A stretch of 64,000 nucleotides of DNA. Origin: Geomonas limicola. GTDB taxonomy: Bacteria; Desulfobacterota; Desulfuromonadia; Geobacterales; Geobacteraceae. The translations under genes and the position numbers were made by a program. Under the pieces are notes generated by a model. It had not been told where the DNA came from. It searched no databases and saw nothing but the letters and a program-made list of their open reading frames with translations. The stretch is from NCBI RefSeq assembly GCF_014193675.1, contig NZ_BLXZ01000002.1:1-64000 (forward strand), read 5' to 3'. This document shows, piece by piece, positions 1 to 9,317 of the stretch. Position 1 is the first letter of the stretch. The number at the start of each line of letters is the position of its first letter.

Positions 1-31
1 GTTCAAAATCCTTGGGAAGATATTTTCCGAA

Positions 32-88
32 GAAAAACAAAAACTCCCACCTTCCTTAACATCAGGAATAGTGGGAGTTTTTGTTTCT
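32..88. terminator. Bidirectional terminator-like hairpin
   Basis: The arms AAAACTCCCAC and GTGGGAGTTTT (ending near 50 and starting at 71) are perfectly complementary, flanked by A-rich and T-rich tracts on either side of a 20-nt loop. This is the shape of an intrinsic terminator that works in both directions. It lies beyond the 3' end of the minus-strand permease gene. Confidence 0.6.
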
Positions 89-118
89 TTACAGGGTCAC
101 CGTTTCAACACTTTAAGC

Positions 119-147
119 AAGGGCGTTGCCGTGGACTCCGCCCTTTT
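119..147 (+). terminator. Second hairpin with T-tract
   Basis: AAGGGCG (119-125) pairs with CGCCCTT (139-145) and is followed by a run of T on the plus strand. It would terminate a plus-strand transcript entering from outside the window. In the minus direction the U-tract is poor. Confidence 0.5.
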
Positions 148-167
148 TTGTCTTACCGCTAGGCCGC

Positions 168-1469
168 TTACTTGTGCGGGTAGAAGATGTAGAGGGTAAG
201 CGACAGGGCCGCCAGCACCCACATGCCGGCCTTGACCTCTTTCCCCTTGCCGGTCGCCACCTTCAAAAGCGGGTAGGTGAGCAGGCCGGAGGTCATCCCC
301 ACGCCGATGTTGTAGGTGAAGATCATCAGGGTGACCGTCAGGAAGGCCGGGATCAGTTCGGTGAAGTCGTCGAAGTTGACCCTGGTGATCGGCTGGATCA
401 TGAAGGAGCCGATGACGATGAGGGCGATCCCGTAGGCGTGTGCCGGAACGATGGTGAAGAGCGGTGCGAAGAAGAGCGAGAGCAGGAACAGCACGGCGAC
501 GACCAGGGCGGTGAAGCCGGTGCGGCCCCCTTCCTCGATCCCCGCAGCCGACTCGATGTAGGCGCCGGTGGTGGTGGTGCCGAGAAGCGGAGCGACGGTG
601 GTGGCCAGCGCGTCGGCCATCATCGGCTTCTCGATCTCCGGCAGGTTGCCGCTCTCGTCCAGGAGGTCGGCACGCATGGAGAGGCCGATCAGGGTACCCA
701 CGGTATCGACGAAGGCCATGATGAAGATGATGAGAACGATCGGGAAGAACTTGACGTCAAGCGCCCCCTTGAGGTCGAGCTGCATCAGGATCGGGGTGAC
801 GTCCGGCGGCATGGAGACGAAGTGCTCCGGCATCGGGGTGACCTTGAAGAGGATGGAAAGGACGGTCGTGGTCACGATGCCAATCACGATGGCGCCTTTC
901 ACCCTCCAGGCCATGAGCACCACGACCATCAGGAAGCCGAAGATACCCAGCAGCACCGACGGCGAGGTGAAGTCGCCCAGCTTGACCGGTGCGCCCGGGA
1001 CGCCCAGCACGACGAGGCCGACTTCGTTCAGGCCGATGAAGGTGAGGAACAGGCCGATGCCGACCGAGAAGCTGCACTTGAGCGAGAAGGGAATCGCCTC
1101 GGCCAGCCAGGAGCGGACCTTGAACACCGTCAGCAGGGTGAAGAGCACGCCGGCGATGAATACCGCGCCCAGCGCGACCTGCCACGTGTAACCCAGCATC
1201 TTCACCACGGTGAAGGCGATGAAGGCGTTTTCGCTCATGTAAGGTGCTATGGCGAAGGGACGCTTGGCGTAGAGCGCCATGATGATGGTGCCGAACGCCG
1301 CAGCCAGGATGGTCGCGGTGACCGAGGGCTCGCGCGGGATACCCGCCGCCTCCAGGATAGCCGGGTTCACGATGATGATGTAGGCCATCGTGAGGAAGGT
1401 GGTGATACCGGCGATGGTCTCCTGCCGGTAGCTCGTCTTGTGACGCGCAAACTCGAAAAAGTTCTGCAT
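168..1469 (-). CDS. NCS2-family purine (AzgA-type) permease
   Basis: This 433-residue polytopic membrane protein resembles COG2252/AzgA-type hypoxanthine-guanine permeases, which import purine bases by proton symport. It has many hydrophobic segments, an early TMAYIIIVNPAIL motif, an APYMSENAF segment where family members have a conserved helix-break region, and TTGAYIESAAGIEEGGRTG in the second half, a strong family signature. The frame is open to 1550, but I start at the ATG at 1469 because AAGGAGA lies just upstream and the resulting N-terminus (MQNFFEFARHKT) is typical. The substrate (adenine, guanine or hypoxanthine) cannot be fixed from sequence. No purine riboswitch is visible upstream. 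Confidence 0.9.
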   Translation of the reverse strand: MQNFFEFARHKTSYRQETIAGITTFLTMAYIIIVNPAILEAAGIPREPSVTATILAAAFGTIIMALYAKRPFAIAPYMSENAFIAFTVVKMLGYTWQVALGAVFIAGVLFTLLTVFKVRSWLAEAIPFSLKCSFSVGIGLFLTFIGLNEVGLVVLGVPGAPVKLGDFTSPSVLLGIFGFLMVVVLMAWRVKGAIVIGIVTTTVLSILFKVTPMPEHFVSMPPDVTPILMQLDLKGALDVKFFPIVLIIFIMAFVDTVGTLIGLSMRADLLDESGNLPEIEKPMMADALATTVAPLLGTTTTGAYIESAAGIEEGGRTGFTALVVAVLFLLSLFFAPLFTIVPAHAYGIALIVIGSFMIQPITRVNFDDFTELIPAFLTVTLMIFTYNIGVGMTSGLLTYPLLKVATGKGKEVKAGMWVLAALSLTLYIFYPHK

Positions 1470-1795
1470 GCTGGCTCCGTCTCCTTGTATGTACACCCGG
1501 GCTCCGGGCGGTTGTGGCGGCGGCGAATCTAATGAAAAGTCGACTCTCACTTGTACCCCATTCAGGCACTAAAGGCAACCGCAAACACCAAACTAGTGTA
1601 TACTCAGCCCAAACAAAACCAGCCATCCCGCCCCCGGCGCCGGCCCCTATAATGAATCGGTTCGGGTCCTACAAAACTCCGGGCTGGCCGGCCCGGAATT
1701 GGTCAGACAATCTTCGACGCCAGGATCGACCGCGTGGCCTAAAAAACAGGAAGCCTGACCTGGACCGAAACAGCGCAATTTCCCGATGAGGTTTC
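1470..1795. other. Divergent intergenic region
   Basis: This 326-bp region separates the minus-strand permease from the plus-strand metallo-hydrolase and should hold both promoters. A TATAC-containing palindromic patch near 1597-1606 is the only AT-rich box. I could not assign a convincing -35/-10 pair or any known operator or riboswitch. Confidence 0.4.
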
Positions 1796-2800
1796 ATGAC
1801 TCCGCACTTTCTCCCCAACCTGGTAAACCGCGCCTTCGGCGACCCCGGCGTCTACCTCGACTTTCTCTTCGAACGCCGCGCCATCCTCTTCGACCTGGGC
1901 GACCTCGCACCGCTTGCCCCGCGCAAGCTGTTACGGATCAGCGATGTCTTAATCTCCCACACCCACATCGACCACTTCATCGGCTTCGACCTCTTGTTGC
2001 GGATCCTCTTGGGGCGCGAGAAATCCCTGCGCCTCTTTGGCCCCCCCGGGTTCCTGCACCAGGTGGAGAACCGGCTCGCCTCCTATAGCTGGAACCTTGT
2101 CGGGAGCTACCCCTGCGAGTTCCGGGTCGTCGCCCACGAGCTGCACCCCGACGGCCGGATAGTCGCCGCCGAGTTCAGCTCCCGGCGCGCCTTTGCCCGC
2201 GAGAATGACCGCGAGGGGCTCGTGCAGGACGGCCTCATCCTGGACGAGCCGAACTTCCAGCTGCGGGTCGCCTTTCTCGAGCACAGCCTCCCCTGCCTTG
2301 CCTTCGCATTCCAGGAGAAGCGCCACGTAAACTTCATGAAGAACCGTCTGGAGGAGTTGGGAGCGCCGGCGGGACCCTGGCTTTCCGAGGTGAAGGCCGC
2401 GGTCCTGCGCGACGAGCCGGACCAGACCCTGATCCGGGTGGCCCCGGGGGGAAAGGGGCTCCCCGAGGAGATGGTGTTCACCCTGGGGGAACTCAAGGAG
2501 CGGGTACTCGAGGTGGTGCCCGGCGAGAAGGTGGTTTACGTCACCGACACCGCCTACACCCCCGACAACTGCCGGCGCATCGTCCAGCTGGCCGCGGGTG
2601 CCGATTACCTCTTCATCGAGGCGACCTTCCTGGAGGCCGACCGCGCCCACCTGACCGCTCGCCAGGCAGGCGAACTCGCGCGCCGCGCCGGGGCCGCCCG
2701 GGTAATCCCCTTCCACTTCTCCCCCCGCTACCTGGGACGCGAGCACGAGCTGCGCGGCGAGGTGCTGGCGGCGTTCCAGGGAGAGCCGGCGGAGCGGTGA
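1796..2800 (+). CDS. Metallo-beta-lactamase fold hydrolase, RNase Z-like
   Basis: This 334-residue protein has the MBL-fold zinc motif SHTHIDHFIGFD (His55, His57, Asp59, His60), a second metal-ligand region VTDTAYTPDN, the FIEATF segment, HLTARQAG and a C-terminal PFHFSPRY. The order and spacing match the RNase Z/ElaC subgroup, which processes tRNA 3' ends. The middle is divergent from canonical RNase Z, so it may be a related phosphodiesterase. The start is the ATG at 1796, with GAGGT just upstream. It is monocistronic: the next gene is convergent. Confidence 0.8.
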   Translation: MTPHFLPNLVNRAFGDPGVYLDFLFERRAILFDLGDLAPLAPRKLLRISDVLISHTHIDHFIGFDLLLRILLGREKSLRLFGPPGFLHQVENRLASYSWNLVGSYPCEFRVVAHELHPDGRIVAAEFSSRRAFARENDREGLVQDGLILDEPNFQLRVAFLEHSLPCLAFAFQEKRHVNFMKNRLEELGAPAGPWLSEVKAAVLRDEPDQTLIRVAPGGKGLPEEMVFTLGELKERVLEVVPGEKVVYVTDTAYTPDNCRRIVQLAAGADYLFIEATFLEADRAHLTARQAGELARRAGAARVIPFHFSPRYLGREHELRGEVLAAFQGEPAER

Positions 2801-2817
2801 TCGGCACAGGCACATAA

Positions 2818-2854
2818 AAAGGGCGCCGCCGGATCCCTTCCGACGACGCCCCTT
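2818..2854 (-). terminator. Intrinsic terminator of htrA
   Basis: The 16-bp imperfect arms at 2818-2833 and 2839-2854 differ only by G-U compatible changes. On the minus strand the hairpin is followed by TTTTT, so it best serves the protease gene ending at 2881. It could also stop convergent transcripts from the metallo-hydrolase. Confidence 0.75.
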
Positions 2855-2880
2855 GGTCTCGTTCCTGCCAATGAACCTGG

Positions 2881-4260
2881 TTATTCCACGGGAATCGCCA
2901 CGTAGAGCAAGGACCTGCCACGCTGCAGCCGCACCTTCAGGTAGCTCCCCTTCTTGACCGCGGCCACGGCCTTGGTGTAATCCGCCAGGGTCAGGATGCG
3001 CACCCCGTTGATCTCGCGAATCAGGTCCCCTTGCTGCATCCCGGCGCGCTCGGCGAGGCTGTCGGTTTGCACATCGGTCACCACGACCCCCTTGTCGACC
3101 TGCAGCCTCATCTGCTGGGCCTTTTCCGGGGTAAGTTCCATGACCTTGAGGCCGAGCCGGTCGCCGTCCACCGTCCCCTCCTCGACGCTGTCACCTTCCT
3201 TGAGTTTCTCCACCACGACCGAGACGGTCTCCTGGCGGTTGTCGCGCTGCACCAGCACCGAGACCTTCTTGCCGACCGGGGTCACCGCCACGGTGCGCGG
3301 CAGTTCGGCCATCTCCCTGATGGGGTGCCCGTCGAACTCGAGGATGATGTCCCCTTCCTTGAGGCCGCTCTTCTCGGCAGGGCTGTTGGGGAGCACCTCG
3401 GCCACCAGGGCACCGCGCTCACCCTCGAGACCGAAGGACTTGGCGAGTTCCTGGGTCACCGGCTGCACCGAAACACCGAGCCAGGCGCGCACCACCTTGC
3501 CGGTCTCCTTGAGCTGCGGCAGGATCGCCTTGGCCATGTTGACCGGGATGGCGAAACCGATCCCCTGCCCGCTGGCCAGGATGGCGGTGTTGATGCCGAT
3601 CACCTCGCCCTTCGTGTTGAAGAGCGGCCCACCCGAGTTCCCGGGGTTGATGGAGGCGTCGGTCTGGATGTAGTCGTCGTAGGGGCCGGAGCCGATCACC
3701 CGCCCCTGGGCACTCACGATCCCCGCGGTCACCGTCTGCCCCAGGCCGAAGGGGTTGCCGATCGCCATCACCCACTCGCCGACCTCGGTCTTGTCGCTGT
3801 CCCCCAAGGGAGCCACCGGGAGGTTCCCCTTGGCCTCGATCCGCACCAAGGCGATGTCGAGCTTCTCGTCGCGCCCCTTCACCTCCCCCTTGAACTCGCG
3901 GCCGTCCGAGAGCTTCACCTTGATCTCGTCGGCACCACTTACCACGTGGTTGTTGGTGATGAGGTAGCCGTCCTCGCTGATGATGAACCCGGAACCGAGG
4001 TTGCGCTGTTTCTGCGCGTGCTGGCGGGGTGCCTCGAAGAACTTCTCGAAGTACTCCTGGAACGGGTCGGTGCCCGGGTGGCGCTTTTGCGGCGCGATGT
4101 TCTTAGAGGTGGAGATGTTGACGACGGCGGGTTTCAACTTCTTGGCCAAAAGGGCGAAGTCGGGAAGTACGGCAGCGGCCTGGGCCATGCCGGAAAAGAG
4201 TGCACCGAACAGCAGGGTGAGAACCAGTGATTTTGCCAGAACTGCAACGCGCGTCTGCAT
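2881..4260 (-). CDS. htrA: Periplasmic serine protease, HtrA/DegP family
   Basis: This 459-residue protein is a Do-type protease/chaperone that degrades or refolds damaged envelope proteins. Residues 1-29 form a Sec signal peptide ending AQA. The trypsin-like domain shows the complete triad: His105 in TNNHVVSGAD, Asp135 in LDIALVRI and Ser209 in NPGNSGGPL. Two PDZ domains follow (about residues 265-350 and 370-455), with the substrate-groove segments WLGVSVQPV and RLGLKVMEL. Length and architecture fit DegP/DegQ. The ATG at 4260 is preceded by AGGAGGTAACC. The gene is separated from the upstream response regulator by a terminator, so it is probably transcribed on its own. Confidence 0.95.
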   Translation of the reverse strand: MQTRVAVLAKSLVLTLLFGALFSGMAQAAAVLPDFALLAKKLKPAVVNISTSKNIAPQKRHPGTDPFQEYFEKFFEAPRQHAQKQRNLGSGFIISEDGYLITNNHVVSGADEIKVKLSDGREFKGEVKGRDEKLDIALVRIEAKGNLPVAPLGDSDKTEVGEWVMAIGNPFGLGQTVTAGIVSAQGRVIGSGPYDDYIQTDASINPGNSGGPLFNTKGEVIGINTAILASGQGIGFAIPVNMAKAILPQLKETGKVVRAWLGVSVQPVTQELAKSFGLEGERGALVAEVLPNSPAEKSGLKEGDIILEFDGHPIREMAELPRTVAVTPVGKKVSVLVQRDNRQETVSVVVEKLKEGDSVEEGTVDGDRLGLKVMELTPEKAQQMRLQVDKGVVVTDVQTDSLAERAGMQQGDLIREINGVRILTLADYTKAVAAVKKGSYLKVRLQRGRSLLYVAIPVE

Positions 4261-4407
4261 GGTTACCTCCTGAGGAAAATGGTTCGCTAAACCTAATACT
4301 GCGCCTGCGGTTTGTCAAGAGTGGCAGGTGGCAACTACCGGTAACGACAGCCGAAACAGGGGAGCACGCCCCGCAGGCCCCGTACCGGCAGAGATCTGGA
4401 AAGAACG

Positions 4408-4462
4408 AAAAAAGGACGACCTCCCCGGCTGCCAAAAGCAGCGGGAAAAGTCGTCCGTTTTT
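4408..4462 (-). terminator. Intrinsic terminator after response regulator
   Basis: GGACGAC (4414-4420) pairs with GTCGTCC (4450-4456), with T-runs outside on both strands and an inner GC-rich CAGC/GCTG pairing. It sits 36 bp beyond the stop codon at 4498 on the minus strand and isolates htrA from the upstream genes. Confidence 0.8.
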
Positions 4463-4497
4463 TCAAGGTCCTTCGCGCAGGGCATGCCGCGTCGGGA

Positions 4498-5172
4498 TTA
4501 CTCTTCTTCTTTGAGGATGTAGCCCACGCCGCGCACGGTGTGGATCAGCTTCTTGTCGGCGTCGCGGTCGATCTTCTTACGCAGGTAGTTCACGTAGACG
4601 TCGATGATGTTGGTGAAGCTGTCGAAGGTGTAGTCCCAGACATGCTCCGCGATCATGGTACGGGTCAGCACCTGGTGCGGGTTACGCATGAAGTACTCGA
4701 GCAGGCCATACTCCTTGGCGGTGAGGTCGATCTCCTTGTCCTTGCGCCACACCTTGTGGGTTACCGGGTCGAGCCTCAGGTCGGCGAAGCGGATCTCGGC
4801 ACCGCGGTCCAGCTCGCTTCTGCGCATCAGGGCCCGGACGCGGGCCAGCAGCTCGGCGAAGGCAAACGGCTTGGTCAGGTAGTCGTCGGAGCCCGAGTCG
4901 AGGCCTGCCACGATGTCCTCAACGGAATCCTTGGCGGTCAGCATCAGGATCGGTGTGACGTTTTTGCGCTCCCTCAACTCCTTCAGCACGGACAGGCCGT
5001 CCTTTTTCGGGAGCATCCAGTCAAGCACGATCAGGTCGAAGGCCTTCTCAAGCGCGAGCTTCAGTCCCTCCTCGCCGTCCGCCGCGGTGTGGACCTCGTA
5101 CTGCTCCTCCTCAAGACCGCGCTTGATGAAGCTGGCAACCTTCTTCTCATCTTCAACCACCAGAATTCTCAT
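4498..5172 (-). CDS. OmpR/PhoB-type response regulator
   Basis: This 224-residue two-domain regulator has an N-terminal receiver with the acidic pocket VVEDEK, phospho-acceptor Asp51 in LIVLDWMLP, Thr79 in MLTAKD and Lys101 in YLTKPF. The C-terminal winged helix (about 125-222) contains LTAKEYGLLEYF and the recognition segment TNIIDVYVNYLRKKI ending in HTVRGVGYIL. It should bind DNA as a dimer after phosphorylation. No histidine kinase is adjacent. It lies 36 bp downstream of ppsR in the same direction, so the two may be co-transcribed. GAGAGGT precedes the ATG. The target genes and signal are unknown. Confidence 0.93.
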   Translation of the reverse strand: MRILVVEDEKKVASFIKRGLEEEQYEVHTAADGEEGLKLALEKAFDLIVLDWMLPKKDGLSVLKELRERKNVTPILMLTAKDSVEDIVAGLDSGSDDYLTKPFAFAELLARVRALMRRSELDRGAEIRFADLRLDPVTHKVWRKDKEIDLTAKEYGLLEYFMRNPHQVLTRTMIAEHVWDYTFDSFTNIIDVYVNYLRKKIDRDADKKLIHTVRGVGYILKEEE

Positions 5173-5208
5173 GTTGTTTACCTCTCTCTCTTTTGAGTAT
5201 TTCGAACG

Positions 5209-6024
5209 CTAATCGTGCCGTATCTCGCCATGGAGTCTGCTCAGGATCTCGGCGGCAGACTCCTCTACCGACTTGTTGGTTACGTCGATGACAATCCACT
5301 TGGGGTGGGCCCGGTAGTACCTGCGGCAGTGGGCCAGCTCTTCCTCGACCTCGCGGTAGTCCGCGTAGCTGCCGCGCGGGCTCTGCCTTAGGTTGCGCAG
5401 CCTGGCGCAGCGGATGTCCACCAGGCGCTGGGTCTCGATGATGAGACCTACCACCCGCTCCGGCTCCACCTCCTCCAGCTCGGGAGGGGGGTCGATCCCC
5501 TGTACCAGCGGGACGTTGGCCACCTTGTACCCCTTGTGGGCCAGGTACATGGAAAGCGGGGTCTTCGAGGAGCGGGAAACACCCACCAAGACGATATCGG
5601 CCTTGTGCAGGTTGCGCGGCTCCTGGCCGTCGTCCTGCTTCACGGTGAAGTCCACCGCCTCCATGCGCCGGTAGTACTCGGAGTTCATCTCGTACTGCAG
5701 ACCCGGAAGCTTCTGGGGACGCGTTTCCAGGAACTCGGCCAGCTTGAACAAGAGCGGGGTGATCAGGTCGACCGCCTCCAGCTGCCTGGCCTCGGTCTCG
5801 TTGCGCACCAACTGGGCCAGTTCCGAATTCACCAGGGTATAGAAGATGATGCTCGGTTCCCCGGCATTCACCTCGTCCAGGGCGCGAATCACGTCGTCGC
5901 GGTTGCGGATCTGACCGGTGCGGTGCAGCCGGACATCCACATCCCTGAATTGGGTGAGCGCGGCGCGGGCGACCCGCTCAACCGTCTCTCCGGTCGCGTC
6001 GGATAGGAGATACACGTGATTCAT
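5209..6024 (-). CDS. ppsR: PEP synthase / pyruvate phosphate dikinase regulatory protein
   Basis: This 271-residue member of the DUF299/PSRP family is a bifunctional ADP-dependent kinase and phosphorylase that inactivates and reactivates PEP synthase or pyruvate phosphate dikinase by threonine phosphorylation. Signatures are the N-terminal [12 protein letters not shown], the P-loop GVSRSSKT at 148-155 and the downstream [15 protein letters not shown] segment. Length fits the family (about 270). No PEP synthase or dikinase gene is adjacent. It is followed by an OmpR-type regulator after 36 bp. The role, switching between gluconeogenic and glycolytic flow, would suit an organism growing on acetate or other small acids. 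Confidence 0.93.
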   Translation of the reverse strand: MNHVYLLSDATGETVERVARAALTQFRDVDVRLHRTGQIRNRDDVIRALDEVNAGEPSIIFYTLVNSELAQLVRNETEARQLEAVDLITPLLFKLAEFLETRPQKLPGLQYEMNSEYYRRMEAVDFTVKQDDGQEPRNLHKADIVLVGVSRSSKTPLSMYLAHKGYKVANVPLVQGIDPPPELEEVEPERVVGLIIETQRLVDIRCARLRNLRQSPRGSYADYREVEEELAHCRRYYRAHPKWIVIDVTNKSVEESAAEILSRLHGEIRHD

Positions 6025-6293
6025 CTATTCGTCCTGTCATTCCCGGCACTTGAGCGAAAAAAAGCGGGCTGCCCAGTCAAGCTCATTAGATATATACCAT
6101 TTTTTTTCATTTTAGGCAAAACGAAAATTTAATGGGAAAAACCTCGGAATAAAATTCCCGAGCGCTGCCCATGAATTTTTTTCATTATAATTACACCCGC
6201 ACTTTTTACGCTTGTCAAGGTTTTCATTGCTATGGCTTCTAATTTTCTGATAGGTTAGCCAAGAACGCACTAACAAAGGAGAAATAGCGCATC

Positions 6294-7211
6294 ATGCATA
6301 CAGATTGGGCTGAAATCGCCTGCGAGGTCCCCGCCGAGATGGTCGACATCCTGGCAGAATTCCTGGTGGAGCTGACCGGCAACGGCGTCGGTATCGAAAA
6401 CCTGCACCTGGACACCTTCTCCCTCGACTCCCTCGAGGACACCCCGGTGAAGACCGTCAAGGGGTACCTCCCCCTGGACGACTCGCTGGAGGAGCTGCGC
6501 AGCCGGGTCGAGCGCTTCCTTGCCGAACGCGGGCCCGACTTCCCCGGCTTCGTCTATACCCCGCCGGTAGTCTCCGTGGTGCGCCACGAGGACTGGGCCA
6601 ACAACTGGAAGGTGCACTTCAAGCCGGTCCGCCTGGGCGAACGCCTGGTGATCAAGCCTACCTGGGAGGAGTATGAGCCCGCGGCGGGTGACCTGGTGAT
6701 CCAGATCGACCCCGGCATGGCCTTTGGTACCGGCGCCCACCCAACCACCCGCATGTGCCTGGAATCGCTGGAGCGCATCTGCTTCAACGTCTCGGGGGGC
6801 ACCCTTTCCGGCGCGGTCCTCGACGTCGGGACCGGCTCGGGGGTCCTGAGCATCGCCGCGGCCCTCATGGGCAGCCCGCGCATCGTGGCCATCGACATCG
6901 ATCCCGAGGCGGTCGAGGTAACCCGGGAGAACCTGGAATTAAACGGCGTGGCCGAGCGGGTCGAGGCCTCCACCACCGACCTCGCGGCGCTCACCGGAGA
7001 GTTCCAGGTGGTACTCGCCAACATCCTCGCCGAGGAACTGGTGCGGCTCTCCTCCCAGCTCACCGCGCGGGTCGCACCGGGTGGCTGGCTGATCCTCTCC
7101 GGCATCCTCACCGAGAAGGTCCCCATGGTGGTCGCCGGCTTCCCCGGGCTCACCCTGGTGGAATCCCCGGAAGAGGCGGAGTGGAGCTGCCTCACCTTCC
7201 GCAAGCCCTAG
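6294..7211 (+). CDS. prmA: Ribosomal protein L11 methyltransferase
   Basis: This 305-residue AdoMet-dependent methyltransferase should trimethylate ribosomal protein L11. The N-terminal substrate-binding ferredoxin-like domain is followed by the PrmA hallmark GMAFGTGAHPTT (141-152), the Rossmann motif DVGTGSG (177-183), the acidic AIDIDPEAV ribose-binding loop and VVLANILAE in the catalytic region. Length matches E. coli PrmA (293) with small insertions. AAGGAGAA precedes the ATG. It is followed after 3 bp by rsmE, so the two form a translation-modification operon. The upstream 270 bp are AT-rich and probably contain the promoter, but no clear boxes could be assigned. Confidence 0.95.
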   Translation: MHTDWAEIACEVPAEMVDILAEFLVELTGNGVGIENLHLDTFSLDSLEDTPVKTVKGYLPLDDSLEELRSRVERFLAERGPDFPGFVYTPPVVSVVRHEDWANNWKVHFKPVRLGERLVIKPTWEEYEPAAGDLVIQIDPGMAFGTGAHPTTRMCLESLERICFNVSGGTLSGAVLDVGTGSGVLSIAAALMGSPRIVAIDIDPEAVEVTRENLELNGVAERVEASTTDLAALTGEFQVVLANILAEELVRLSSQLTARVAPGGWLILSGILTEKVPMVVAGFPGLTLVESPEEAEWSCLTFRKP

Positions 7212-7214
7212 GCC

Positions 7215-7955
7215 ATGCGCAGCTTCTTTCTGGGTGACAACCCCGTCGAGGGGGACCTGGCGACCATCTCGGGTGAACTCTACCGGCACATGGTGCGGGT
7301 GCTGCGCCTCAAGGCCGGCGCCGAGGTGCAGCTCACCGACCAGGCGGGCGCGCGTCTGGCCGGGGTAATCGAGGAGGTGGGGGCAAAGACCCTCAGCGTG
7401 CGCATCGACCGGCGCGAGAGCATCGACGAGCCTGAGGCGGGGCTCCAGGTGACCCTCTACCAGGGGCTTCCCAAGGGGGAGAAGTTCGACCTGATCCTGC
7501 AGAAGTGCACCGAACTTGGGGCGAGTGAAATCGTGGGGTTTGCCGCGGCACGTTCCGTGGTGAAGCTCACGGCCGAGCGGGGGGCGGGGCGGCTGGAGCG
7601 CTGCGAGCGGATCGTCGTCGAGGCAGCGCGCCAGTGCGGCCGGCGCCTGCCCCCCCGGGTGAAGCTGGGCGGGGAGCTCGACCGGGTGCTCAAGGAGAGC
7701 GGGCACCAGGTGAAGCTGCTCCTTTGGGAAGACGAGACGACCACGCGGCTCTCCCAGGTCTTTGCCGCGCACCCCGGCGCCCAGAGCGTCGCCGTGGTGG
7801 TCGGCCCCGAGGGGGGACTCACCCCCGAGGAGGTTGCCGCTGCCCGCAGGCACGGCTTCGTTCCGGTCTCCCTGGGGCGGCGCATCCTGCGCACCGAGAC
7901 CGCCGGACTCGCTCTGCTGGCCATTTTACAGTTTCATTGGGGCGACATGGGTTGA
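7215..7955 (+). CDS. rsmE: 16S rRNA m3U1498 methyltransferase
   Basis: This 246-residue SPOUT-class methyltransferase should act on U1498 of 16S rRNA. The N-terminal PUA-like domain includes LYRHMVRVLRLKAG. The C-terminal knot shows the diagnostic VVGPEGGLTPEE and SLGRRILRTETAGLALLA, the AdoMet-binding trefoil region. The start codon lies 3 bp after the prmA stop, which is the common prmA-rsmE pairing. Confidence 0.95.
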   Translation: MRSFFLGDNPVEGDLATISGELYRHMVRVLRLKAGAEVQLTDQAGARLAGVIEEVGAKTLSVRIDRRESIDEPEAGLQVTLYQGLPKGEKFDLILQKCTELGASEIVGFAAARSVVKLTAERGAGRLERCERIVVEAARQCGRRLPPRVKLGGELDRVLKESGHQVKLLLWEDETTTRLSQVFAAHPGAQSVAVVVGPEGGLTPEEVAAARRHGFVPVSLGRRILRTETAGLALLAILQFHWGDMG

Positions 7956-7984
7956 CGGGCCAAAAAACTAATGAACAAAACGAC

Positions 7985-8022
7985 GAAAGGCGGGACACCT
8001 CTTCATGAGGGTCCCGCCTTTC
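7985..8022. terminator. Convergent terminator between rsmE and rnd
   Basis: GAAAGGCGGGAC (7985-7996) and GTCCCGCCTTTC (8011-8022) form a perfect 12-bp stem with a 14-nt loop, followed by a T-rich tail on the plus strand. It can stop transcripts from both sides. Confidence 0.85.
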
Positions 8023-8046
8023 ATTATTGTTTTTCGGGTGTAGCGC

Positions 8047-9180
8047 CTAGACGAGCAGCCCGGCCAGCTCGTCGCCGAAGGCCTCGCGCTGCCAGCGCTT
8101 CAAAAGTGCGAGCTGCGGGGAGTCCGGCTCGGCCAGGGCCTCGAGGAGCGCGTTGTTGGCGACCAGGCCGACGCCGAGACCCAGTTGGGCCGCCTTCCCC
8201 TCGCGCCAGACCTTGAGCTTTTTCACCCGGTCCTCCTGGGAGCGGTCCAGCATGGGGCGGCGCCCGGGCTGGGACTGGGGGAGCTTGTCGGCCGGCAGCG
8301 CGAGGCCGCTGGCCACCGCCTGCAGGATACCGCGCCCCAGGCGCTCGATGAGCTTCGAGGACATGGTGTGGATCCCCACCAGTTCGAAGTTGGAGCGGGG
8401 CTGCTTCTCGGCCAGTTCGCGCAGGAGGTCGTTACTAAGGATCCGGAACGGGGGGACGTCGGCGCTCTTCGCCTTCTCGTCCCTGAAGCGCAAGAGCTCC
8501 TCGAGGACGGCGAGCTCGCGCGACTTCATCTTGTTGGCCCCCTTGAAGCGCAGGCACATAAGCTCCCCTTCGCGGGAGGCGTAGCGCACCTTGGCAACCA
8601 GCTCGGACTCCTCCTCGACCCAGGCCAGACGCCCCTTGGCGACGAGCTCCGCCTCGAGCTGGCGGTAGAGCTCGATCAGGAGCGAGGTGTCCTTCATGGC
8701 GTACTCCATCATCTCTGAGGAGAGCGGGCGCTTGCTCCAGTCCGCCTTCTGGTAGCGCTTGTCGAGCTCCACCCCGAAGCGCTTCTTCAGAAGCGCCGCA
8801 AGGCCGAACTCGCTCTCGCCCAGGAACTGGCTGGCGATCATGGTGTCGAAGAGGTTCACCACCTCGATGCCGAAATCGCGGTAGAGCGAGCGCATGTCGT
8901 AGTCGGCGCCGTGGAACACCTTCTTGATCTCGGGATTGGCGAAGATCGGGGCCAGGACCCTGACGTCCAGGGGCGCCAGCGGGTCGATGAGCCGGGTCTC
9001 CGAGGGGGAGGAAACCTGGATCAGGCAGACCTTCTCGGTGTAGTGGTGCAGGGAGTCTGCCTCCAGGTCGAACGCGAGAACGCTCTCCTTGGCGAGACGC
9101 TCCACCAGGAGGTTCAGGGTGTGCTGGTCGGTGACGAGATGTGCCGCCGTGGGGCTCTGTCCTTCAGTTTGTTTCAGCAA
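8047..9180 (-). CDS. rnd: Ribonuclease D
   Basis: This 377-residue 3'-5' exoribonuclease is involved in tRNA 3' maturation. The DEDDy nuclease domain shows Exo I FDLEADSLHHY (Asp38, Glu40), Exo II FHGADYDMRSL (Asp95 region) and Exo III YAMKDTSLLIELY. An HRDC domain follows (about 215-290, LLRFRDEKAKSADVPPF). Length matches RNase D (about 375). The only in-frame start near the family N-terminus is TTG at 9180, without a clear Shine-Dalgarno, so the exact start is uncertain. The gene lies 137 bp downstream of hisC on the same strand. Confidence 0.9.
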   Translation of the reverse strand: MLKQTEGQSPTAAHLVTDQHTLNLLVERLAKESVLAFDLEADSLHHYTEKVCLIQVSSPSETRLIDPLAPLDVRVLAPIFANPEIKKVFHGADYDMRSLYRDFGIEVVNLFDTMIASQFLGESEFGLAALLKKRFGVELDKRYQKADWSKRPLSSEMMEYAMKDTSLLIELYRQLEAELVAKGRLAWVEEESELVAKVRYASREGELMCLRFKGANKMKSRELAVLEELLRFRDEKAKSADVPPFRILSNDLLRELAEKQPRSNFELVGIHTMSSKLIERLGRGILQAVASGLALPADKLPQSQPGRRPMLDRSQEDRVKKLKVWREGKAAQLGLGVGLVANNALLEALAEPDSPQLALLKRWQREAFGDELAGLLV

Positions 9181-9317
9181 ATGGGGCCGTCCGTTTCCGC
9201 ATCGTACATGCTTTCGGTGAAGTATGGGGCAGGGGCCGGAAATCTGCGCCCGGCCCGGTTAGAACATTACAACCATTTCGATTCATCTTCAAGAAAAACT
9301 AACAAAGAAGGTGCAGT

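Noticed and set aside
3031..4230. 399-codon plus-strand frame opposite htrA
   Set aside because: Sequence is His/Asp/Gly/Leu-rich anti-sense of a clear protease. No ribosome site and no domain.
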